This document shows, one piece after another, positions 56,854 to 64,000 of a DNA stretch of 64,000 bases (within the stretch, counting starts at the first letter, position 1; every line of letters begins with the position of its first letter). A program made the translations under genes and the position numbers. The stretch lies in contig NZ_JAUYTP010000036.1 in the NCBI RefSeq assembly GCF_030695125.1, positions 140,811 to 204,810 of the forward strand. The letters are read 5' to 3'. The notes under the pieces were generated by a model. That model was not told the DNA's origin. It was given only the letters and a program-made list of their open reading frames with translations, and made no database searches. This DNA is from Allobosea sp. (GTDB lineage: Bacteria > Pseudomonadota > Alphaproteobacteria > Rhizobiales > Beijerinckiaceae).

Positions 56854-58092
56854 ATGAACGCGCTGGTGAAGCCCTACGACATCGAAGCGATCCGCCGGGA
56901 TTTCCCGATCCTGTCGCGCGAGGTCTACGGCAAACCGCTCGTCTATCTCGACAACGCGGCCTCCGCCCAGAAGCCGGAGGTGGTGATCGAGGCGATGTCG
57001 CGGCTGATGCGCGAGGACTATGCCAACGTCCATCGCGGGCTGCACTATCTCGCCAACGCTTCGACGGAAGCCTATGAGGGCGCCCGCGAAAGCGCGCGCC
57101 GCTTCCTCAACGCCGCTCATATCGAGGAAATCGTGTTCACGCGCTCCTCGACGGGCGCGCTCAACACGATCGCCTCCTCGCTTGGCCGCCATCTGCAGCT
57201 CGGCGAGGGCGACGAGATCATCCTCTCGATCCTGGAGCACCACTCCAACATCGTGCCCTGGCACTACTGGCGCGAGCGCCATGGCGCCGTGATCAAATGG
57301 GCGCCAATCGACGAGGACGGCAACTTCCTGGTCGAGGAGTTCGAGAAGCTGATTTCGCCGCGCACCAAGGTCGTGGCGCTGACGCATATGTCGAACGCGA
57401 TCGGCACCATCCTGCCGATCCCCGAGATCGCCGCGATCTGCCGGGCGCACGGCCTCCCGCTGGTCGTCGACGGCAGCCAGAGCGCAGTGCATCTGCCGGT
57501 CGACGTCCAAGCGCTGGGCTGCGACTTCTACTGCTTTACCGGCCACAAGACCTATGGGCCGACCGGCTCCGGCATCCTCTGGGGCAAGCGCGAATGGCTT
57601 GAGAAGCTGCCGCCCTATGAAGGTGGCGGCGAGATGATCGTCACCGTCACCGAAGACACGGTGACCTATAACGACCCGCCGCATCGTTTCGAGGCCGGCA
57701 CGCCCGCCATCATCGAGGCCGTGGGGCTGGGCGCCGCGCTCGACTACATGATGGCGCTCGGCGCTGAGAACATCGCCGCCCATGAGGCGCGGCTCGGCGC
57801 CTACGCGATGCAGCGTCTCGGCGAGATGAACTCGATCCGCATCTTCGGCAAGGCGAAGAACAAGGGCGCGATCGTCGCCTTCGAGATGAAGGGCGCCCAT
57901 GCCCACGACGTTGCCACGGTGATCGACCGCGCCGGCGTCGCGGTTCGCGCCGGCACCCATTGCACCATGCCGCTGATGACGCGATATGGTGTGACATCGA
58001 CCTGCCGGGCCTCATTCGGCCTCTACAACACCATGGACGAGGTCGACAGGCTCGTCGAAGCCCTGCAAAAGGCCGAAAGCCTGTTCGCTTGA
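56854..58092 (+). CDS. sufS: Cysteine desulfurase SufS
   Basis: A 412-residue class II PLP desulfurase. YLDNAASAQKP, SILEHHSNIVPW and the PLP-lysine site FTGHKTYGPTG (K232) are intact; the active Cys is C370 in RAGTHCTMPLM. It works with a SufE-like or SufU-like acceptor not present here. ATG 56854 is used (GAGGAC nearby). sufT follows closely. Confidence 0.98.
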   Translation: MNALVKPYDIEAIRRDFPILSREVYGKPLVYLDNAASAQKPEVVIEAMSRLMREDYANVHRGLHYLANASTEAYEGARESARRFLNAAHIEEIVFTRSSTGALNTIASSLGRHLQLGEGDEIILSILEHHSNIVPWHYWRERHGAVIKWAPIDEDGNFLVEEFEKLISPRTKVVALTHMSNAIGTILPIPEIAAICRAHGLPLVVDGSQSAVHLPVDVQALGCDFYCFTGHKTYGPTGSGILWGKREWLEKLPPYEGGGEMIVTVTEDTVTYNDPPHRFEAGTPAIIEAVGLGAALDYMMALGAENIAAHEARLGAYAMQRLGEMNSIRIFGKAKNKGAIVAFEMKGAHAHDVATVIDRAGVAVRAGTHCTMPLMTRYGVTSTCRASFGLYNTMDEVDRLVEALQKAESLFA

Positions 58093-58109
58093 GTAGGATT
58101 GTGAAGCCC

Positions 58110-58493
58110 ATGACCGACACCGTCGCCGACGAGATCAAGCCCAACGCCCCGACCATGGGCGCCGGCACCGGCCTTCCGCCGGAGGAGATCGACCGTCTGA
58201 CCGATGACATCATCGCGGCGCTGAAGACGGTCTATGACCCGGAGATCCCGTCCGACATCTACGAACTCGGGCTGATCTACCGCGTCGACATCGCCGACGA
58301 CCGCCAGGTCGCGATCGACATGACGCTGACCGCCCCGGGCTGCCCCGTGGCGGGCGAGATGCCGGGCTGGGTCGAAAACGCGGTCGCCACGGTCAACGGC
58401 GTCTCCGGCGTCACTGTCAGCATGACCTTCGACCCGCCCTGGGACCAGTCGCGCATGTCCGACGAGGCCAGGGTCGCCCTCGACATGTGGTGA
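58110..58493 (+). CDS. sufT: SUF system Fe-S assembly factor SufT (MIP18/DUF59)
   Basis: A 127-residue DUF59 protein. IIAALKTVYDPEIPSDIYELGLIYRVDI and LTAPGCPVAGEMPGWVENAV with the conserved Cys are diagnostic. SufT promotes maturation of Fe-S enzymes. It is 17 bp after sufS and ends the operon. Confidence 0.96.
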   Translation: MTDTVADEIKPNAPTMGAGTGLPPEEIDRLTDDIIAALKTVYDPEIPSDIYELGLIYRVDIADDRQVAIDMTLTAPGCPVAGEMPGWVENAVATVNGVSGVTVSMTFDPPWDQSRMSDEARVALDMW

Positions 58494-58532
58494 GGCTGGA
58501 CGGCCCCCAGTAGGGCCGCCATAGTCACCACC

Positions 58533-58871
58533 ATGCGCTTCACGAAATGGGACTATGTCGCGTTTCCTGTGCTCGCGGCCCTCGCGATCGGCGTGTTCTA
58601 TGGTGCCTTGCGTCTGGTCGGCTTCTTCGGCCTGGGTGTTCTCGGTCTCGTCATTGCCCTCATCGCGGTTCGGATGGATCTGGAGCGAGACGCCGCAAGT
58701 GCAGAGCCTCGGGTGATCGAGGAGCAGTTCAAGGCGCGCGACCGCATGTCACGCGCCGAGCGGGCCGATTTCCGGGCAGCGCAAAAGGCGAGGCTGAAGC
58801 CAATCTTCGTCGCGCAGGTCGTGGCGGCCGGGTTCGTCATTCTCGGCTTCGGGTTTCACTTTCTGCTTTGA
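58533..58871 (+). CDS. Small membrane protein
   Basis: A 112-residue protein with two N-terminal hydrophobic segments (about residues 8-27 and 29-46), a charged middle (DRMSRAERADFRAAQKARLK) and a C-terminal helix VAQVVAAGFVILGFGFHFLL. Three membrane helices are possible. No family is recognised. It starts 40 bp after sufT in the same direction, possibly a read-through member of the operon. Confidence 0.7.
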   Translation: MRFTKWDYVAFPVLAALAIGVFYGALRLVGFFGLGVLGLVIALIAVRMDLERDAASAEPRVIEEQFKARDRMSRAERADFRAAQKARLKPIFVAQVVAAGFVILGFGFHFLL

Positions 58872-58895
58872 AAGAAGGATCTGGCGGCGCGCAGG

Positions 58896-59228
58896 CTACT
58901 CCTGCTTCGTCTGCGACCCATCCCGGTCGCGGCCATGGCCGTTGCCGCTCGTGGCGTCGCCATCCTTCGACAGCACGACCGGGTTGGCGCTGGTGAGCCC
59001 GTCCTTGTTGGGGCTGGGCGTGCCTTCGCCATACTGCCCGGCGGCATCCTGCCGGATGCGCTCCGCGACCTCGCCTGAATCGGAATCGTAAGGCGCGCTC
59101 GGTCCCGTCGGATGGGACGAATCCGGGCTCGGCCCTGGACGCTTCTGATGCTGCTCGCCGGGCTGGCCTGGGCGGCGGGGCGTGTCGTGCCCGGGCTGGC
59201 CGAGGGGTTTTCCGGTGTCGTTGGCCAT
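58896..59228 (-). CDS. Low-complexity, probably disordered protein
   Basis: A 110-residue Gly/Pro/Ser/Asp-rich polar protein (MANDTGKPLGQPGHDTPRRPG at the start) without hydrophobic core; a short helical patch SGEVAERIRQDAAGQYGEG lies in the middle. An AGGAG ribosome site supports ATG 59228. Such small polar proteins of Rhizobiales are often stress-related hydrophilins, but this is only a resemblance. Confidence 0.6.
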   Translation of the reverse strand: MANDTGKPLGQPGHDTPRRPGQPGEQHQKRPGPSPDSSHPTGPSAPYDSDSGEVAERIRQDAAGQYGEGTPSPNKDGLTSANPVVLSKDGDATSGNGHGRDRDGSQTKQE

Positions 59229-59397
59229 GGCGATCTCCTGTGCGCGTCCCCGTGAGAACCGGGGCGGGCGGCAATCGTTCCGCGTCGTCGATCACCAGGG
59301 CTGATCGATTGCATCTGCGAGCGTGATTATCGCCGCGCCGTGATCGGTGGCATCAAGCCGCCCAAGGCCGCGCCCCTCGCGCGGCGGGGAGACAACC

Positions 59398-60285
59398 ATG
59401 CGCCACTATGCCTATGAGACCGTCGACGTGTTCACGCAAACCCGCTTCGGCGGCAACCAGCTCGCGGTGTTCACCGACGCTCGGGGCCTGTCGGATGCCG
59501 AGATGCAGTCGCTCGCCGCCGAGATGAACTACAGCGAGACGACCTTCGTGCTGCCCCCGGCGGACCCCGCCAACACGGCCCGCGTGCGCATCTTCACCCG
59601 CACCCATGAAATGCCCTTTGCCGGCCATCCCAATGTCGGCACCGCCTTCGTGCTGGCCCGCCATGGCCGCGACAGCGGCGGCGTGCTGCGCTTCGAGGAG
59701 ATCGCCGGTCTCGTCGAGGTCAAGGTCGCCAGCGACGCCGCCGGCGAGATTTCCGGTGCCACCATCGCCGCGCCGCAGCCGCTCTCGACGGGCGTCGAGC
59801 TGCCGGCCGAGGCGATCGCGGCCTGCGCCGGGCTTAAAGCCGAGGATGTGCTCGTCAGCAGGCACAAGCCGATCCGCGCCTCGGTCGGCGTCTTTTTCGT
59901 CCTGGCGGAGGTGACCTCCGAGGCGCTGGCGCGCGCCACGCCGGACCTCACCCGGTTCCGCGCCCTGCGCGACGCCACGCCCGGTCTGGAGGGGCGGCTC
60001 TCGCTGTTCCTCTATGTCCGCGACGGCCAGTCGATCCGCGCCCGCATGTTCGCGCCGATCAGCGGCACCTGGGAGGACCCGGCCACCGGCAGCGCAAGCG
60101 CGACACTGGCGGCCCTGCTGCTGTCGCTCGATGGCGGCGACAGCGCGACCTTCACCCTGACCCAGGGCGTCGAGATGGGCCGCCCGAGCCTGCTGCAGCT
60201 CACGGCGCGCCGTGATGCGGATGGCATCCGCGCCACCGTCGGCGGCTCCTGTGTGCCGGTGTTCAGGGGCGAGGCGCTGCTGTGA
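59398..60285 (+). CDS. PhzF-family isomerase/epimerase-like protein
   Basis: A 295-residue PhzF-fold protein (two DapF-like halves). The start [23 protein letters not shown], the acidic catalytic motif in [28 protein letters not shown] and [19 protein letters not shown] are all conserved. PhzF proteins isomerise small metabolites; most, like this, are unassigned. No phenazine genes are near. ATG 59398. Confidence 0.92.
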   Translation: MRHYAYETVDVFTQTRFGGNQLAVFTDARGLSDAEMQSLAAEMNYSETTFVLPPADPANTARVRIFTRTHEMPFAGHPNVGTAFVLARHGRDSGGVLRFEEIAGLVEVKVASDAAGEISGATIAAPQPLSTGVELPAEAIAACAGLKAEDVLVSRHKPIRASVGVFFVLAEVTSEALARATPDLTRFRALRDATPGLEGRLSLFLYVRDGQSIRARMFAPISGTWEDPATGSASATLAALLLSLDGGDSATFTLTQGVEMGRPSLLQLTARRDADGIRATVGGSCVPVFRGEALL

Positions 60286-60320
60286 GGGCGAACTGACAAG
60301 GCATTGCAAGAAGGGGCGCC

Positions 60321-60432
60321 GTCATCCCGGGCGCAGCGCAGCGAAGACCCGGGATCCCTTCCGGAACCTCACCGATCGATGCTCCGGAATGGATCCCGGA
60401 TCGGCGCCGCTGCGCGGCTTGTCCGGGACGAC
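60321..60432. repeat. Intergenic palindromic repeat, copy E
   Basis: About 112 bp from GTCATCCCGGGC to GTCCGGGACGAC, including CCGGGATCCCTTCCGGAACC and TCCGGAATGGATCCCGGATC. It separates the convergent PhzF and MmcQ/YjbR genes, so it might also end transcription. Confidence 0.85.
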
Positions 60433-60444
60433 CCGCTTATGGGG

Positions 60445-60834
60445 CTACCCCTGGCGGGAACGGGAACGGGTTGGGACGTCGAGCCCCAGCTCAGCCCGCG
60501 CCCGCTTCGTCAGCCCCGCTGCGACCAGCCGGTGGCTCTCGCGCAGATAATCCTCCAGCGCGTCATCCGGCATCGTCTCGTCGGTCAGGCGCTGGATCCA
60601 GCTCATGCCGCGCGAGGCGAGATAGGGGGCGGGGCGCAGGCCCGGTTGCTCCTTCAGGATGTCGAAGCTCGCCCAGGAGCATTTGAAGGTCACCGAGAGC
60701 GCGACGCCGTCATCGGTGCGGGCGATGGCGAAGACCTTGGCGCCGACCTTCCAGACATGGGCGCCGCCCCATTGCACGACGCTGCTGGTGGCCGGCAGGC
60801 CGGAGCAGAAGGCGTTGTAGCCGTTCAGCGTCAT
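60445..60834 (-). CDS. MmcQ/YjbR-family protein
   Basis: A 129-residue protein of the MmcQ/YjbR family (DNA-binding fold like CyaY). Features: SVVQWGGAHVWKVGAKVFAIA (about residues 18-38), FKCSWASFDILKEQPGLRPAPYLASRGMSWIQ and YLRESHRLVAAGL. ATG 60834 is chosen; ATG 60876 would overlap the upstream Ldh gene by 26 bp. Role unclear. It lies directly downstream of the Ldh-family gene. Confidence 0.85.
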   Translation of the reverse strand: MTLNGYNAFCSGLPATSSVVQWGGAHVWKVGAKVFAIARTDDGVALSVTFKCSWASFDILKEQPGLRPAPYLASRGMSWIQRLTDETMPDDALEDYLRESHRLVAAGLTKRARAELGLDVPTRSRSRQG

Positions 60835-60850
60835 GGTGGGGCCCGTCTCG

Positions 60851-61927
60851 TCAGTAGCGCTCGGCGTCGACGCCATGGGCGGCGGCGGCAGCCCTGATCT
60901 GCGACCAGCTCTCGTCGTCGAGCGGGATGCCGGCCGCCCCGCGCTCGATCCGCATGGCGCGCTCCTTCTCGCCCGGCGTCAGCACCGGATCGGCCGCGTC
61001 CTGCGGCCTGGCCGCCCGGACAAAGGCGAGGTAGCTCTCGGTGCGCTCCTTGCGCAGGGCTTCGCTGGGCTCCAGCCTCGCGGGATCGATCAGGATTCCG
61101 AACAGCGAATTGATGATCCAGCTCTTGGCCGGCTTCTGGTCGATGCGGGCTGCGCCCATCAGACCGGCCGACAGCAGCTCCGCGATCAGCGACAGGCCCG
61201 CGCCCTTGTGGTCGCCGAAGGGCAGAAGCGCACCGAGCGCCTCGCCCTGCGCGAGCGCGTGCGGGAAGACGTGGCGCGGCTCCGTCGTCGGGCGGCCCTC
61301 GCCGTCGATGATGAAGCCCGGCGGCACGGCGACGCCCTTGTTGAGCGCGACGCGGGCCTTGCCATGCGCCATGCGGCTGGTCGCGAAATCGAGGATGATC
61401 GGGTCGCCGCCCGGCACGGGGATGCCGATCGCATGCGGGTTGGTGCCGAAGCGCGCCTCCTTCGCACCATGCGGCGCCACGATCGGCGGACGGCCGGCGA
61501 CATTGACCCAGAACAGCGAGATCAGCCCCTGCGCAGCCGCGGCCTCGGCATAATGGCCTATGCGGCCGATATGGTGGGCGTCGAGCAGGTTCAGGATCGC
61601 GACGCCGCCGGTCTTCGCCATCGTGGCCGCCTGCTCGACGGCGTTGCGGGCGGCAGGCTGGCCGAGCGCGACGCCCGCATCGATGATCAGGAACGGCGCC
61701 GCATCGAGCCGCGTCTGCGGCCGCGAGGCCGGGGACAGGTTCCCGTCGGCGAGCGACTGGAAATAGAGCGGCAGCATGCCGATGCCGTGGCTGTCATGGC
61801 CGCTGAGATTGGCCAGCACCAGATGCTCGGCGGTCTCGGCCGCGGCCTCCGCGCTCCAGCCAGCGGCGACGATCATGTCCTGGACGAGGGCGCGCAGCGA
61901 TTGCGGACTGTGGGTGCGGTAAGCCAT
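60851..61927 (-). CDS. Ldh-family oxidoreductase (malate/L-lactate/ureidoglycolate type)
   Basis: A 358-residue NAD(P)-dependent dehydrogenase of the Ldh2/YlbC/AllD family, a paralogue of the ComC-type enzyme at 16459. Motifs: ANLSGHDSHGIGMLPLY (about 40-56), the catalytic His in LLDAHHIGRIGHYAE (about 112-126), and RFGTNPHAIGIPVP. The substrate is not evident from context. ATG 61927 gives the usual N-terminus; no Shine-Dalgarno is visible. Confidence 0.88.
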   Translation of the reverse strand: MAYRTHSPQSLRALVQDMIVAAGWSAEAAAETAEHLVLANLSGHDSHGIGMLPLYFQSLADGNLSPASRPQTRLDAAPFLIIDAGVALGQPAARNAVEQAATMAKTGGVAILNLLDAHHIGRIGHYAEAAAAQGLISLFWVNVAGRPPIVAPHGAKEARFGTNPHAIGIPVPGGDPIILDFATSRMAHGKARVALNKGVAVPPGFIIDGEGRPTTEPRHVFPHALAQGEALGALLPFGDHKGAGLSLIAELLSAGLMGAARIDQKPAKSWIINSLFGILIDPARLEPSEALRKERTESYLAFVRAARPQDAADPVLTPGEKERAMRIERGAAGIPLDDESWSQIRAAAAAHGVDAERY

Positions 61928-62115
61928 GGGAGGATGTCGCCGGGGTGATGCCGAGGGAGGAGGCGTCACAGTGCATGGCGCAGGCGGCCATGCAACATCC
62001 TGGGCGCGGCATCGCCCTGCGTGCCCACACCTCGACCTTTCCTTCGGCAATCCTTATGTAGGAGGGTGCAATCTTGCTTCATCGGGCCTTGAACCCGATT
62101 GGGGAGGGACGACGG

Positions 62116-62499
62116 ATGTTTTCGATACCCGGCCTGAAGGTCGTTTCGCTGACGGATGCCGCCGCGGCGCGGATCCGCGAGATCATGGCGCAGTCGGATG
62201 GCGCGGAGCCGGCGCTGGGCCTGCGCGTCGGCGTCAAGAAGGGCGGCTGCGCCGGGATGGAATACACCTTTGAGATTGCGCGCGAGGCCGCCAAGGGCGA
62301 CGAAGTGGTCACCGAGAAGGGTGCGACCGTCATCGTCGACGGCAAGGCCGTGCTGTTCCTGCTCGGCACCGAACTGGATTTTCGGACGGACCGCTTCTCG
62401 TCGACCTTCGTCTTCAACAACCCCAATCAGGTTTCGGCCTGCGGCTGTGGCGAATCGGTCGAGATCAAGCCGCGCGCGGAGTCCGCCCCCGCCCACTGA
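62116..62499 (+). CDS. sufA: Fe-S cluster A-type carrier (SufA/IscA/HesB family)
   Basis: A 127-residue A-type carrier that delivers Fe-S clusters. The three cluster cysteines are C45 (GGCAGM), C109 and C111 (ACGCGES). A GGAGGGACG ribosome site precedes ATG 62116; the extra 14-codon upstream extension is unlikely. About 3.6 kb from the suf operon, same strand, but separated by opposite genes, so it has its own promoter. Confidence 0.95.
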   Translation: MFSIPGLKVVSLTDAAAARIREIMAQSDGAEPALGLRVGVKKGGCAGMEYTFEIAREAAKGDEVVTEKGATVIVDGKAVLFLLGTELDFRTDRFSSTFVFNNPNQVSACGCGESVEIKPRAESAPAH

Positions 62500-62518
62500 G
62501 TGGCCGGGACGGTCCTCG

Positions 62519-63577
62519 TCAGGCGACGCGGCTGGCGGCTTCGACCGCATCTTCGGTGACGGTGCGGTTGCGGCCGGCGCGCTTGGCCGCCATCAGCGCC
62601 TGGTCGGCCCGCTCGGTCAGGGACGCCGCCGTGTCGCCGCGCGAATAGCTGGCGACGCCGAGGGAAATCGTGATGCGTCCCAGGTTCTCGTTGGTCGAGC
62701 GCTTCACCAGCTCGCGCGTCAGCAGCGCCTGGCGCACGGTCTCCGCCCCGAACTTGCCCGCGATCAGGTCGGCATCGGGCAGGATGACGGCGAACTCCTC
62801 GCCGCCGAAGCGGGTGATGATCGCCTTGTCCTTGAACTTGTCCTTCATCGTGCGGGCGACGAGCCGCAGCACCTGATCGCCCGTGAGATGGCCATGGGCG
62901 TCGTTGAACTGCTTGAAGAAGTCGATATCGGCCATCACCAGCGCAAAGGGTTCGCGCCGCAACGTCGCCTGGTCGATCGACTTCTGCAGCATCTCCTCGA
63001 AATGGCGGCGGTTGGCCAACCCCGTCAGCGGGTCGGTCAGCGCCTCGGCCCGCGTCGATTCGAGCGCCTCGCGCAGGTTGCGGATTTCATTGGAGCTGTC
63101 GCGCAATTGCGCCTCGAGCTTCGTCTTGCGCGTGACCTCCTCGCGCGTCGACATCACCAGCGCCTCGACCCATTCGCGCAGCTTCTGGCGGTCGGCAGGC
63201 GGGGGCACGTCCTCCGACATGGCGGAGAGGCGGCCATGATAGCGCTCGCTCGAATCCAGCGCCTTGTCGACGAGCGACATCAGCCCATCGATTTCGCCCA
63301 GAACCTGCAGACTCGTGCGCTCGGCATGGCGCGCGAGGCGCTCGGTGCCGATGAAACGGTCATAGAGGCTGTCGATGTCGGCGGCGCCGACGCGGCCATC
63401 GCTTCCGGTGATGATCGCCTGCATCGCCATGGTGACGGCAGGGACCTCGCCGCTGAGATGGGCGTACCAGACCTCGAAGGCGCGCGGATAGGTCGGTGAC
63501 CCGTGCTCGCGCATCGCCACGACGACGCGTTCGGCGAGATCGTCCGGCGGGAAAAGGGGCGGCGCTTGGTCGCTCAT
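62519..63577 (-). CDS. Diguanylate cyclase (GGDEF domain)
   Basis: A 352-residue protein making c-di-GMP. The N-terminal ~170 residues are helical without a recognised sensor domain, then a coiled coil leads into the GGDEF domain: DPLTGLANRRHFEEML, DIDFFKQFNDAHGHLTGDQ and the active-site RFGGEEFAVILPDA, which is GGEEF and so expected active. The inhibitory I-site RxxD is absent (the place reads KDKA), so product inhibition is likely weak. No transmembrane helix, so cytosolic. Start ATG 63577. Confidence 0.95.
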   Translation of the reverse strand: MSDQAPPLFPPDDLAERVVVAMREHGSPTYPRAFEVWYAHLSGEVPAVTMAMQAIITGSDGRVGAADIDSLYDRFIGTERLARHAERTSLQVLGEIDGLMSLVDKALDSSERYHGRLSAMSEDVPPPADRQKLREWVEALVMSTREEVTRKTKLEAQLRDSSNEIRNLREALESTRAEALTDPLTGLANRRHFEEMLQKSIDQATLRREPFALVMADIDFFKQFNDAHGHLTGDQVLRLVARTMKDKFKDKAIITRFGGEEFAVILPDADLIAGKFGAETVRQALLTRELVKRSTNENLGRITISLGVASYSRGDTAASLTERADQALMAAKRAGRNRTVTEDAVEAASRVA

Positions 63578-63761
63578 GCGATCAACAGTCCGGACAAGAG
63601 ACAGACATAGCCGCAAAGCTCTGGCAGCCCCGATGAAGAATCGAAGCGGGACATCCTGTCCGTGTCAACGGCGGCATGCGCCCCTCCGTGGGGCGGCGCC
63701 TGAACCGCGCCCACGAGGTGACCTTAGGCCATCCTGGTTAAAATGCCGTTGATGAAACGAC

Positions 63762-63926
63762 TTAGCCGACGCGAACGGGACGCATCAGAAAGGCCGGCAC
63801 GTGATCGCCCAGACCCTTCACCTTCGGCCCGTCATCATCGTCGCGGCGGCGCGGCTCGGCGGAGCGCTCGGGCCGGGCCGGGCGGGGCTCAGCGGGCGTG
63901 GAACTGGATGATGCCGGCGAAGTCAT
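63762..63926 (-). CDS. Possible 54-codon ORF overlapping tpiA 3' end
   Basis: ATG 63926 to TAA 63762 encodes 54 residues starting [20 protein letters not shown] and ending [18 protein letters not shown]. The last 20 residues look like the C-terminal tail of some DEAD-box RNA helicases, which suggests a relic or a real small conserved protein. It overlaps the tpiA end by 38 bp in a different frame. No strong ribosome site is visible. Confidence 0.35.
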   Translation of the reverse strand: MTSPASSSSTPAEPRPARPERSAEPRRRDDDDGPKVKGLGDHVPAFLMRPVRVG

Positions 63927-64000
63927 CGGCCACCAGGGAGGCGCCGCCCACCAGCGCGCCGTCGATGTCGGGCTGGCCCATGAGCTCCACGGCGTTGGCG
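63889..64000 (-). CDS. tpiA: Triosephosphate isomerase, C-terminal fragment (5' end outside window)
   Basis: The last 36 residues of Tpi[22 protein letters not shown] and then [11 protein letters not shown] with the stop TGA at 63889. The GGASL loop binds the substrate phosphate. Cut only by the window edge. Confidence 0.93.
   Translation of the reverse strand, partial: ANAVELMGQPDIDGALVGGASLVADDFAGIIQFHAR

Overview
This window is chromosomal DNA from a GC-rich alphaproteobacterium, most likely order Hyphomicrobiales (Rhizobiales). The evidence is the overall gene content and codon use, a pseudo-dihydroorotase paired with pyrB, an Irr-type iron control element in front of a suf operon, and repeated intergenic palindromes of the CGTCATTGCGAG and GTCATCCCGGG types. 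A Bosea-like or related genus is my guess from overall flavour; no rRNA is present to test it. I found no tRNA, rRNA, CRISPR array, prophage or insertion sequence.

Layout. 1-8040: topA (cut by the window edge), a serine hydrolase, pyrB with a catalytically degenerate pyrC-like partner, a lipoprotein, plsY and dprA. 8100-10720: a small hypothetical protein, an AEC permease, a secreted Gly/Tyr-rich protein with a strong terminator, and ruvX. 10794-17442: a compact sulfolactate catabolism locus. A GntR regulator and a TctC binding protein diverge from suyA-suyB-suyZ-slcC-comC, with a perfect 14-bp palindrome over the suyA promoter. 17439-21054: a ParDE toxin-antitoxin pair, adenine deaminase, a small GIY-YIG protein and an UPF0173 hydrolase. 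21280-31853: gatC, gatA and, further on, gatB, separated by a membrane protein/HlyD pair and a MexEF-like RND pump. Immediately after gatB comes an AT-richer XRE-HTH/GIY-YIG fusion that looks acquired.

31878-41781: two GNAT acetyltransferases, a zinc alcohol dehydrogenase, a GST, small secreted proteins, ndk, an MipA outer-membrane protein, a stand-alone molybdopterin oxidoreductase and a WYL regulator with an inverted-repeat site. 41709-50316: purM-purN, an M23 peptidase, Bcp, a giant AsmA/DUF3971 protein and tyrS.

51269-58493: an iron-sulfur assembly operon (cysteine desulfurase, sufB, a 73-residue coiled-coil protein, sufC, sufD, a tautomerase, sufS, sufT) preceded by a perfect Irr-box-like palindrome. 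58533-64000: small hypotheticals, a PhzF protein, an MmcQ/YjbR protein, a second Ldh-family dehydrogenase, a SufA-type carrier, a diguanylate cyclase, a tiny ORF and the 3' end of tpiA.

Functional picture: mostly housekeeping genes (pyrimidine, purine, phospholipid, Glu-tRNA amidation, Fe-S assembly) interrupted by accessory modules (organosulfonate catabolism, toxin-antitoxin, efflux). The most interesting parts are the sulfolactate locus with two dehydrogenases of probably opposite stereospecificity, the XRE-GIY-YIG fusion, the two unusual small members of the suf operon, and the family of about 100-bp palindromes in at least five intergenic gaps.
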